Assembly: GCA_933228675.1 (NCBI GenBank)
Contig: OW121740.1
Coordinates: 36,589,792 to 36,653,791, forward strand
Length of the DNA: 64,000 bases
From: Stomorhina lunata
Lineage: Eukaryota; Arthropoda; Insecta; Diptera; Rhiniidae
Direction of reading: 5' to 3'
Below, in pieces: positions 56,587 to 64,000 of the stretch; position 1 is the stretch's first letter; every line of letters begins with the position of its first letter. Both the position numbers and the translations under genes were made by a program. Under the pieces are notes generated by a model. That model was given only the letters and a program-made list of their open reading frames with translations, searched no databases and was not told the origin of the DNA.

Positions 56587-56826
56587 TTATTTCTTTAGTA
56601 TTTTTCTTCTTGAATTGTTGTCTTTTTTTGGTATCAAAACTGATTTTTTAACTGCAACTGTTTTGTTGAATTTGTTAAGGGTATTCACGTTCGCAGCTGC
56701 CTCAAGTTGCAAAGCGTGCATTTTTGCAAAGTGCAATTTTTGGGACAATATGATATTTCGTTTTGCAGCCCGTCTTAAGGGTCTTGCAACTGGGACTTCC
56801 GAACTTTTACAAATGATAACGGTCAT
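56587..56826 (-). CDS. Small basic ORF, 79 aa, unknown
   Basis: ATG in a good context (CAAGATGACC) and an open frame to TAA. An AATAAA overlaps the stop (GAAATAAAC), so a polyadenylation signal may lie right there. The product is strongly basic: VARPLRRAAKRNIILSQKLH, then a likely helix KMHALQLEAAANVNTLNKF, then a Lys-rich tail. No domain recognised. Base composition is less biased than the flanks. It may be a small gene, a retrocopy fragment, or the last exon of a longer gene. Confidence 0.4.
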   Translation of the reverse strand: MTVIICKSSEVPVARPLRRAAKRNIILSQKLHFAKMHALQLEAAANVNTLNKFNKTVAVKKSVLIPKKDNNSRRKILKK

Positions 56827-57201
56827 CTTGTTAAAGCTACAACAGTTAATCTTTCATACAAAATAAATCGTTTAAAGCTAGATAAAAACAAAGAGCGTTC
56901 AAATAATCCCGAAAAAGTCCTGTTTTTGACAATGAGCGCACTTAAAACTGAAATAAAAAGAATCGAAGCAAAGGAATTTTTTATCCCATACAAATATAAC
57001 ACTTATTTTTTAGTGTTTTTGTATGAAGAAATAGTTTTTAAACTTTTTGCAACCGATCTTTTAATAAGTGGTAGTAGTTTCAACAAAATGTGGTAGAATT
57101 GGTGAAGGGGAACATTGGCCCCCTTGCAAATTAACATATTTGCATGTATCTTTAGATATTTTAAATGTTAAGTATTTAAACTTTGTACATTATTTTTTTA
57201 T
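56827..57201. other. No gene seen
   Basis: Spacer between the small ORF and the LINE; a short plus frame at 57068-57247 has no LINE similarity that I can see. Confidence 0.4.
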
Positions 57202-57204
57202 TAA

Positions 57205-58870
57205 ATTCCAAATGTGTTATTCAATTTTGATAATCAATTTTTATCTTTAAACCCCCAAAATGATCCTAAATTAACTAAAAGTGACGAGCTTATATCAATT
57301 TCACAATCGCTCAATAACAAAAAATCATACGGAATAGATGGTATATCGAATTTTATTATCAAAAAACTTCCACAAATAGCTTTTGACTATTTAGCAATTA
57401 TTTATAATAATTGTATTAATAACGGATACTTTCCTAACACCTGGAAAGTAGCTAAAATTTGTCCAATCCCAAAAAAGGCTAATAATTTTGAATTAAATAA
57501 TATTAGACCTATATCTCTTTTATCAAATTTAGGAAAACTTTTCGAAAAAATTATAAGAATTAAAATGGATATAAATTTAGAGTTATCATATATTCCAAAC
57601 CACCAATTTGGATTTAAAAAATACCACTCCACTTCTCATGCATTATTAAAATTTCAAAATGATGTCGTAAACAATTTAAGAGATAAACGATGCACTATCG
57701 CAGTCTCTCTTGACATAGAAAAAGCCTTCGATCACGCTTATCACGATGGGATTATTTTTAAAATGATTAAAATAGGATTTGAACCTTTTATTGTGAGACT
57801 AATAAAGAATTTTTTAACAAATAGAAAATTTTGCGTTCAACTGCAAAAAGAGTTATCAACAATTGGTGAAGTCGGTTGTGGTGTGCCTCAAGGCTCGATC
57901 TTGGCACCACATTTGTATAATATTTTTATTCATGACTTCCCTCATGAATATCAAAGAGCTACTGGAATACTTTACGCTGATGATTCTTTATTATACACTT
58001 ATGGTATATCACCAAAAGAGACTTTGAAGTCCATCTCCTTATACTTAGCAAAAGTTAATGATTATTATAAAGCTTGGGGGATAAAAATAAATGTATCTAA
58101 AAGTAAGGCAATTTGCTTAAGAAACGCATCTGGAAAATGCAAATATTTTGTAGTGCCAGAAAGCAAGCAACTGAAATTATACCTAGATGGACATGAAGTT
58201 CCTTTTGTGGATAATTTAAAATATTTAGGTGTATATTTTAACAAATTATGTAAATTTAACAATCACGCCAGAGTTACACTCAATAAAGCACGTCGAATCA
58301 AATTTTCTTTTGGAAAACTTTTAAATAGTAAATATTTGCCAAATAATACTAAATTATTAATATATAAAATGAGCATAAGGCCAATACTCCTATATGCATT
58401 TTCAATTTGGTTTACATTTTCACCAACAGTAATGAAGGAATTCGAAATTTTTGAACGTAAAATTTTAAGAATTTGTATAAATAAACACTTTGAAGACACA
58501 AATAAAAAATTTTCAAATGAATACATTTATGAAACAGCTAACATTAAACCATTAGCTTCTTATGCTTTTGGTTTAATGAAAAAATTTATAGATTCCTTAC
58601 GTTATTTGGAAAATACATTGATACAAAATATTTTGGAAGAACAGAATGAACTAAATTGGTTAAATACTAACTATTACTCACCATTAGGATACATGGAACA
58701 AGAAATTGCTTGTGTTAATAGTTTAATGCCCAAATTTTATGTCTCTAAGATGGAAGGCGCCCACAGAGGTTAATTTTGTTTTTAGTTTTTGTTCTTTTGT
58801 ATTCTTTTTTTTATTAGCTTGAAGTTTAATTTTAAGTATATTCATAAAAAAATTTTTTCAAAAATTGTTG
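57205..58870 (+). mobile_element. 5'-truncated Jockey-like LINE
   Basis: Begins abruptly near 57205 within the RT region and runs through the stop at 58773 plus a short 3' UTR. The endonuclease and ORF1 are missing, as in typical 5'-truncated insertions. No unambiguous poly(A) tail or target duplication was identified. Confidence 0.75.
57214..58773 (+). CDS. Jockey-like non-LTR reverse transcriptase, 5'-truncated but open
   Basis: About 519 codons with no stop; there is no true ATG at the left edge, so it is a fragment. Motifs in order: KKSYGIDGISNFIIKKLPQI (finger), NNIRPISLLSNLGKLFEKII, VSLDIEKAFDHAYHDGIIFK with the first catalytic Asp (about 57706), CGVPQGSILAPHLYNIFIHD, and the YADD catalytic pair at about 57973-57984. 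The thumb reads LKYLGVYFN and NKARRIKFSFGKLL, with a C-terminal tail after SIRPILLYAFSIW. The pattern fits Jockey-clade elements. The absence of stops over 1.5 kb suggests recent insertion. It lies between two host genes on the opposite strand. Confidence 0.9.
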   Translation: MLFNFDNQFLSLNPQNDPKLTKSDELISISQSLNNKKSYGIDGISNFIIKKLPQIAFDYLAIIYNNCINNGYFPNTWKVAKICPIPKKANNFELNNIRPISLLSNLGKLFEKIIRIKMDINLELSYIPNHQFGFKKYHSTSHALLKFQNDVVNNLRDKRCTIAVSLDIEKAFDHAYHDGIIFKMIKIGFEPFIVRLIKNFLTNRKFCVQLQKELSTIGEVGCGVPQGSILAPHLYNIFIHDFPHEYQRATGILYADDSLLYTYGISPKETLKSISLYLAKVNDYYKAWGIKINVSKSKAICLRNASGKCKYFVVPESKQLKLYLDGHEVPFVDNLKYLGVYFNKLCKFNNHARVTLNKARRIKFSFGKLLNSKYLPNNTKLLIYKMSIRPILLYAFSIWFTFSPTVMKEFEIFERKILRICINKHFEDTNKKFSNEYIYETANIKPLASYAFGLMKKFIDSLRYLENTLIQNILEEQNELNWLNTNYYSPLGYMEQEIACVNSLMPKFYVSKMEGAHRG

Positions 58871-59336
58871 TGTCGGGAGCAAACACTTCACTATTTCACT
58901 AATTAATTTTTCACACACTATATAGATAAGCCTGTTGCTGTAAAATACTCTTCTTTTTATTAAAACAAAACATTACAATTTTAAGTCAACCAATTTAAAT
59001 TTTAATTTAAAAATTATTCTATATTTATGTATGATTGTTAAAAAAGTCTCAACCCAGTATAAAAAAGGATCATCCAAAGAGTACTCTCGGAGCGCTCCTT
59101 TGCGAGTAATGGATTACTCCATAAAACTCCGAAACTCATAGGATTTTTAATACAGCATGTCCGCAGACACGAGTACTCCTTTTAAGCTCTTTATGGAGTG
59201 CTCCCTTTAGTCTTGAAAATGACGACAGAGGGAGTAATCGTTTTTGTCTCCTAAAGGAGCATAAAGGGAGTAAACATTCATATAAAATACAAATTTGGCT
59301 CTGGAAAATTAAGAAAACTCAAATGTAAGCGCAAAA
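58871..59336. other. Intergenic and 3' UTR; GGAGTACTCC-rich patch
   Basis: 59090-59280 contains repeated GGAG/CTCC words such as GGAGCGCTCC and GGATTACTCC in both orientations, possibly an old hairpin element. The part next to 59336 is presumably beyond the poly(A) signal of the minus-strand gene. Confidence 0.35.
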
Positions 59337-59342
59337 TTTATT
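59337..59342 (-). terminator. Polyadenylation signal AATAAA
   Basis: AATAAA on the minus strand, 11 bases beyond the stop codon at 59354-59356 of the Glu-rich exon. The close spacing suggests a very short 3' UTR; other signals may be used. Confidence 0.55.
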
Positions 59343-59353
59343 GTAGATTTTAT

Positions 59354-59586
59354 CTACTTTTGTTCAGCTTCCTTGGCGGCCTTGATAGTTTCCACAGCTT
59401 GTCTTTCGATTTCAGCCAAACGGTTCATTTCTTCCTCCTCTTCTTGGAGTTTGCATTGTTCTTCGGCTAGACATGCAGACTCTTCTGCCTGACTAGCGTC
59501 TTCTTCTGCCTGGCGAACAGCTTCTTCTTTAGCCTTACGTGCGGCAGCTTCTTCGGCTTTGCGTAGGGCTTCCTCTTCTAAATCTC
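59354..59586 (-). CDS. Last exon of a Glu/Ala/Lys-rich coiled-coil protein
   Basis: The acceptor TTTTAATTCTAG ends at 59587, and the exon reads in one frame to TAG. It encodes about 77 residues: DLEEEALRKAEEAAARKAKE, EAVRQAEEDASQAEESACLA, EEQCKLQEEEEEMNRLAEIE, RQAVETIKAAKEAEQK. Dense E/K/A/Q heptads predict a long, charged helix or coiled coil. Codon use and the sharp end at a splice-like site argue that it is genuine coding DNA. Upstream exons must lie above 59586, probably beyond the window, because I see none up to 64000. No family assigned; such tails occur in many cytoskeletal and mitochondrial proteins. Confidence 0.7.
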
Positions 59587-59719
59587 TAGAATTAAAAGTT
59601 AGTTCAAATTAGTTTCAAAGAAAAGACAACGCCAATTCACCAATTACCGAAACAAAAAAAGTAAAAAAAATTGTATTTGTTTATTTTTTGATCCATTCCA
59701 ATTTAATTTAAGCAAAATA

Positions 59720-59754
59720 TTTTTTCTTAGGCATAAGTTATGCCTAAGAAAAAA
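59720..59754. repeat. Perfect 35-bp palindrome
   Basis: Arms TTTTTTCTTAGGCATAA and TTATGCCTAAGAAAAAA around a single G (17+1+17). It could be fused ends of a lost element or a recombination scar. It lies 28 bp left of the next hairpin. Confidence 0.9.
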
Positions 59755-59781
59755 AAAAACGAACTGATGCAACCCTCATTG

Positions 59782-59863
59782 ATCCATTTGGAGTATTAAG
59801 CGAGGCATAAACAACAAAACAAAATAAAAAGGTTCTATAGCTCGCTTGTTACTCCAAATGGAT
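59782..59863. repeat. Hairpin with 23-bp arms (21/23 paired)
   Basis: ATCCATTTGGAGTATTAAGC and the inverted ATCCATTTGGAGTAACAAGC around a 36-bp AT-rich loop. MITE-like in form but very small. Confidence 0.75.
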
Positions 59864-60276
59864 GAACAAGTCATTACTTCTTTGTTGCTCGATTATGGAT
59901 TAATCCATATATTTTTTACTGGGAAATAAACTACAATTACAATTTTTTATTAATGAGAGTAGGTTGACCAAAAAGAAGCAGGATAGGAGCAGGGGTAGTA
60001 CCACCCCAAAGAAAAAAAAAATCGGATTATACGTACCTTTAGAAAAATTAAAAATAGACTCATTAAACTTAATAAAACCGTTATACTTTTAGTGTTTGAT
60101 TTGAGAAAAAAGCGAGCTATAGGAGCTTTTAATTTCGTTCTAAAATAACACATTGCTCTGTAAGTTTGTAGAAATTTTTGTAAAATAAAATTAATCAGGA
60201 TAGGAACGGGTCAAACTTTATCTTTATTTCTAAAAATGTATATGAAATATCCTCTGAGACGGGTTGTTGATGTTGT

Positions 60277-60352
60277 AACTGCAATATTATTGGTAATATC
60301 ACAGAAGTAGCAGTCCTTGGTCAGAATCTTACGATTTCCAAGCCTTTCCGGT
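60277..60352 (+). repeat. Dispersed ~100-bp repeat, copy 3
   Basis: AACTGCAATATTATTGGTAA then AGCAGTCCTTGGTCAGAATC and CCTTTCCGGTA. Same orientation as copy 1. It is not followed by recognisable LINE protein, unlike copy 2. Confidence 0.65.
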
Positions 60353-61483
60353 ATGACTTCCATTGCAAACGACATAGGTTCTTTAACAATCATTTCAAAA
60401 ATTCTATACAATGGCACTTTGCAATGTGACATTCAATGACACGAATATCATAAATGTATTTTATTAAAATCATGTTCTTATTTTACCATAAGGTTGTGAA
60501 ATTTACCACATTTAAATGCACAAATGGAAATGATACATGCATTATTTTACACTAAACCAAATTGTATTATTTTCACGAGTACGCGTTAAGTTGTCAGGCT
60601 GACTGGCGGCAGTTAAATTATTATTTTTATTACTATAAATACATATGAATATTGTTGTCATAAAAGGAAAAATAGTCTAAAAATTTTCGAAATGGAAAAA
60701 ATTTAAAAAAATACTGCAAATTAATTGAAAGAATTTTTTCAAAACATTTTTTGGATTGATAAATTATATATAAGAATTATAAGGAAAGATAAACAAAAGA
60801 CAAAACTGTCTCAATTTTTATATATTTTTTTTAATTGAACCAAAAATTCCCAAAAGAAAATTTCTCTCAAAACTGAAACGAAAATCTTTAAAATGAACAG
60901 ATACTTTTGTATTTTTCGTACTAGCACCCGTCATATGATAATGATTAAAACAAAACTAAAGATATTGAGGGAGGTTCAACTAAAATTGAATGAAAAAAAA
61001 ATATATAACTAACACAACTACACTTTCTCCCACATTTACATAAACAAAATAAAAAATTAAAATCACACAGCCATAAAATAGACAAGAGAAGTGATTTGTC
61101 AGTCCTATATCTTGTGATGGGGAGACAGGAACCCCTAAACAAAACATTTTAAATTTGTTGTAGTTTTTTCTTCTTACTCATGGGGTCATAGAATTCGAAG
61201 CATTGCAACAATTTTAAACATGTGTTTGTCTAGAGTGGGAAATGGGGGAAAAAAACTATAACTTCAAGAACATCTTTCAAATTCTGGTGGGTATTAGTGG
61301 TAACAAATAAAAATCAAAAACAAATAAATGTCTAAAAATAGTTTGTTTATTTTTTAATGTTTAAATTTTTTATATTTATATTTCACAAAAACGATGCCTC
61401 CAAATGTGTGTTTAAATACAGACAGCAGCATCAATTTTCCTCAAACTAAAATATAAGAAGCACATATTTATACTAATGTTTAA
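60353..61483. other. No gene seen
   Basis: AT-rich spacer between repeat copy 3 and the LINE 3' end. Confidence 0.35.
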
Positions 61484-64000
61484 TTTTATTATTTTTTATT
61501 TATTTTTTATTTATTTAAAATTTTAGATCTAGCACAACAAGATGATAAGTCTTATATTTTATAGTGCTAGTGAGTATAATTTAAAACATACAAGATCATA
61601 CAATTTAAAAAAAAGAGAAATAAAAGATAAAATAGTAAAAAATAAATTTTGAGTGACTCATTTAGTAAAACAAAAAACAAAATTTTAGTTCAAAGGTTAA
61701 AAATTTAGCAAAAATATTTAAGTAATTCAGATTTAAACTTGTTTGCGTTGTTTATAATTTGAATTTGATTTGGAAGGAGGTTCCAAAGACTTGTAGTGTA
61801 TATGAAAAACTGGCGTTGAGATGAAGAATATTTAAATTTACGCTGTATAAGATTTTTTCCTCGATTTGATCTTGCAAATTGTAACCGATTGTACAGAGAG
61901 GTGGGTTGATTAGATGAAATAATTCGATGTAGAAAGACGAGACTTTTAAATTTTAGTAAATTTGAAAAGCTTATATTGTTAATTTGGTACGAATAACTGG
62001 ATATTGAGTCAAAACGTCCCTTATTGAATACGTATCTAGCAATGCTATTGTACGCAACCTTAAGTTTTTGAAAGTCTGTGCTATCACAGTTTGAAAAAAT
62101 TTCGCAGCCATATAATAAAACTGGAATTAGGTAAGTTTTTGCAAGTAACATGCGTATCTTGAAAGGGGTTGAGTATTTAACTGCCCAAAGATTACGAAGC
62201 ATTCCATACGTTCTTCCAACGACAAAATTGATATGGTTTGTCCACGTGAGTTTGTCATTAAATATAACCCCCAGATTTTTTGAAGACTTCACTTCTTCAA
62301 TAATGTCGTCTTTTATCTGAAGGTTGATATTGTGCAGTGTAATTTCCTTAGTTTTCGAGAGAAAAATGTATTTAGATTTGGAAGGATTTATACTCAGACC
62401 ATTTGCTGTTGCCCAATCATTTATTTTTGATAAATCATAGTTAATATTGTTAACACCGGTGTGAATTTCACTAAGAGAACAGCTGTGGTAGATTTGTACA
62501 TCATCGGCGTACATATGAATTTTACTGTGTTTGATAGTGTCTGGAAGGTCATTAATGTACAAACAAAAAAGTAAAGGTCCAAGAATTGAACCCTGCGGAA
62601 CACCTCTGTTTACATTTAGAGCATTCGAATATTTGTTGTGTAGCTGTACTGTTTGGGATCTGCCGGTTAGATATGAAGCTAAAAGCTTACATGCAGGTTT
62701 GGAAAAATAAAATTGTTTCTGAAGTTTTGATATTAGTATTGAGTGGTCCACCGTATCGAAGGCCTTGCTATGATCTAGTAGTACTAGGAATGATACCATA
62801 TTGTTATCGAGTTTTCCTCTTAAGTCTTCTATAACATTTGTTAATGCTGTTATACAGCTTCTACCTTTTACGAAACCAGATTGAACTTCAGATAAGAGAT
62901 GGTGTTCGCAAAGAAATTCGTTAATCTGTTGGCACAAAATATTTTCCAAAACTTTAGATAAATAGGGTAAAATTGAAATTGGTCGAAAGTCATTATTTGG
63001 TTTTGAAATTGGAAAAATTTTGGATAATTTCCAAACTTCTGGAAATACAGATTTTGTGAGTATTGTATTAAATATAAATGTGAGAAAAGGCAAAAGCTTT
63101 GGCAATAGAACTTTTAGAAAAATAGGGTTTACATTATCAATACCAACGGCATTCGATTTTACATTTTTTATACCAGCAATAACATCGCATTGGCGAACAC
63201 AATGAAAGCTAAAGCAATTTTGGATAGGAACAAAACAGAGATCATCATATATGTTATGATTTGGTTGTGGAATATTGATATTCACGAACTTATTGTTTAG
63301 TTGGTCCACATCGACATCATCATCGCAAGATAATGTGTTATTCTTTCCGATACCAATTTTGCGAATTTCATTCCATTTTGATTTACTGTCAATTGCAGAG
63401 TTAAATTTTCTTTCATAATACAAAGTTTTTGCCTTAAGGATCTTTTTTGTGACTTCTCTACGAGCACTTTTGAAAATTTGATAAAGTTCGGGAGTTTTGT
63501 ACGTTTTCCATCTTCTATGAGCGACATTTCGGTTTTCAATTAATGCCTTGATTTCTGGAGTAAACCAAGGATCTTGATTTGCTCTTACTATTCGGGTTTT
63601 TAGTGGAACACATAAGTCATACAATTTATTAACGTTTTCTTGTAAAAAGCACAGCTGATCATTAGGATCAAGAAAGGAGTAGATCTGATTCCAGCAGATA
63701 TTATCAAAGTGTTCGTTTAGGAGAGTGTAATTTATGTTGCGCAGATCACGGTAGGTATAAGATGTGTCCTTTCTGGCTGTATAGAAGTCATAAGTTGCAA
63801 AAAGAATGTCATGATTAGAAAAGACGGGAGCAGTAAGTTGATCATATAATAGTATTTTGGGTATATGGTTAACAAACATTAAATCAATTAAACTATTGGA
63901 TAATCTATGATAGTGTGTGGGAATTTCAGTATTAACTGGAGTGAGACTAAGAGACAGCATGGGTTCGATTAAAGGATTATTTATGAGTAAATTATTGTTG
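61484..64000 (-). mobile_element. CR1-like LINE, 3' part, running off the window
   Basis: Oriented minus. The coding frame enters at 64000 and stops near 61705. A ~180-bp 3' UTR ends at TAGATCTAAAATTTTAAAT followed by a simple AAATAAATAAAA-type tail at about 61484-61525. Simple-repeat tails are usual in CR1/L2-related LINEs. The 5' portion (endonuclease start and ORF1) lies outside. Confidence 0.85.
61705..64000 (-). CDS. CR1-like endonuclease (C-term)/reverse transcriptase, open to the window edge
   Basis: More than 760 codons without a stop. The frame stays open from the first ATG (63960) to the window edge as NNNLLINNPLIEP, so the gene is partial here. The start shows the endonuclease end: SNSLIDLMFVNHIP and APVFSNHDILFATYDF, where SNHD is the conserved APE-type SDH-like motif. 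RT motifs follow: NDFRPISILPYLSKVLENIL, VQSGFVKGRSCITALTNVIE, LLDHSKAFDTVDHSILISKL (first catalytic Asp), NRGVPQGSILGPLLFCLYIN and the YADD pair at about 62503-62514. The C-terminal tail FFIYTTSLWNLLPNQIQ is typical of CR1/L2/Rex-like LINEs. No disabling mutation seen in the visible part, so this may be a recently active copy. Confidence 0.92.
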   Translation of the reverse strand, partial: NNNLLINNPLIEPMLSLSLTPVNTEIPTHYHRLSNSLIDLMFVNHIPKILLYDQLTAPVFSNHDILFATYDFYTARKDTSYTYRDLRNINYTLLNEHFDNICWNQIYSFLDPNDQLCFLQENVNKLYDLCVPLKTRIVRANQDPWFTPEIKALIENRNVAHRRWKTYKTPELYQIFKSARREVTKKILKAKTLYYERKFNSAIDSKSKWNEIRKIGIGKNNTLSCDDDVDVDQLNNKFVNINIPQPNHNIYDDLCFVPIQNCFSFHCVRQCDVIAGIKNVKSNAVGIDNVNPIFLKVLLPKLLPFLTFIFNTILTKSVFPEVWKLSKIFPISKPNNDFRPISILPYLSKVLENILCQQINEFLCEHHLLSEVQSGFVKGRSCITALTNVIEDLRGKLDNNMVSFLVLLDHSKAFDTVDHSILISKLQKQFYFSKPACKLLASYLTGRSQTVQLHNKYSNALNVNRGVPQGSILGPLLFCLYINDLPDTIKHSKIHMYADDVQIYHSCSLSEIHTGVNNINYDLSKINDWATANGLSINPSKSKYIFLSKTKEITLHNINLQIKDDIIEEVKSSKNLGVIFNDKLTWTNHINFVVGRTYGMLRNLWAVKYSTPFKIRMLLAKTYLIPVLLYGCEIFSNCDSTDFQKLKVAYNSIARYVFNKGRFDSISSYSYQINNISFSNLLKFKSLVFLHRIISSNQPTSLYNRLQFARSNRGKNLIQRKFKYSSSQRQFFIYTTSLWNLLPNQIQIINNANKFKSELLKYFC

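Larger units (their letters stand above)
59587..60276. other. Probable intron with two short palindromic structures
   Basis: Upstream of the Glu-rich exon; contains the palindrome at 59720-59754 and the hairpin at 59782-59863. No exon found. Confidence 0.4.

Noticed and set aside
1..64000. tRNA, rRNA or other structured RNA genes
   Set aside because: No tRNA A/B boxes in a credible cloverleaf or rRNA cores were recognised by eye; a tRNAscan or covariance-model run would settle it.

Overview
The window looks like nuclear DNA of a fly, most likely a brachyceran of the calyptrate (blowfly or house-fly) type. This is an inference from four things: very AT-rich DNA, GT-AG introns, insect transposon classes (mariner-irritans, DD41D rosa-like, DD37E, hAT, Jockey, RTE and CR1-like relics), and gene exons separated by kilobases of repeats. 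There are no bacterial operons, no CRISPR array, and I could not identify any rRNA or tRNA gene.

Host genes are few. The main one is on the minus strand: five coding exons (46919-46398, 38098-37828, 37759-37694, 35499-35434, 35352-32341) with matching GT-AG sites and compatible phases. They give an open N-terminal part of 1,312 codons that must continue below 32341. The product is acidic, rich in Ser, Asn and Pro, and carries three internal repeat types. I cannot name it; a TACC-like centrosomal protein is one guess. A second minus-strand gene is represented by its last exon (59586-59354), a Glu/Lys/Ala-rich coiled coil followed by an AATAAA signal. A 79-residue basic ORF at 56826-56587 (minus) may be a small real gene.

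The rest is mobile and repetitive DNA. 1-11 kb: dispersed repeats, a non-autonomous hAT with a perfect 8-bp target duplication (4658-5854) and a DD37E transposon (6564-7838). 11-13.2 kb: an irritans mariner relic split by an element with CAGGGGTGTCA ends. 14.6-16.9 kb: an element with inverted CCCAGCAAACAT ends that carries a 17-bp palindromic satellite and a 31-bp satellite. 17.8-23.8 kb: LINE and mariner relics, a 550-bp hAT and a hairpin element. 25.2-27.0 kb: a third hAT with a perfect 8-bp duplication. 27.1-28.4 kb: a DD41D relic and a repeat pair. 30.7-31.9 kb: a foldback array. 38-46 kb (intron 1 of the main gene): a hairpin element, a 31-bp palindromic satellite, LINE relics, a second DD37E copy, a 45-bp retrotransposon-end insertion with a 13-bp target duplication, and a third DD37E relic. 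48-52.7 kb: a fourth DD37E relic containing another retrotransposon-end insertion, a ~125-bp tandem repeat, a TA-flanked MITE, and mariner and LINE relics. 54.06-56.25 kb: a 33-bp palindromic satellite. 57.2-58.8 kb: a 5'-truncated Jockey-like LINE with an open RT frame. 61.5-64.0 kb: a CR1-like LINE on the minus strand, open to the window edge.

Two themes stand out. Six unrelated arrays are built on short palindromes. A retrotransposon is also present only as 32-67 bp 3' ends at five sites, while no matching body is visible.
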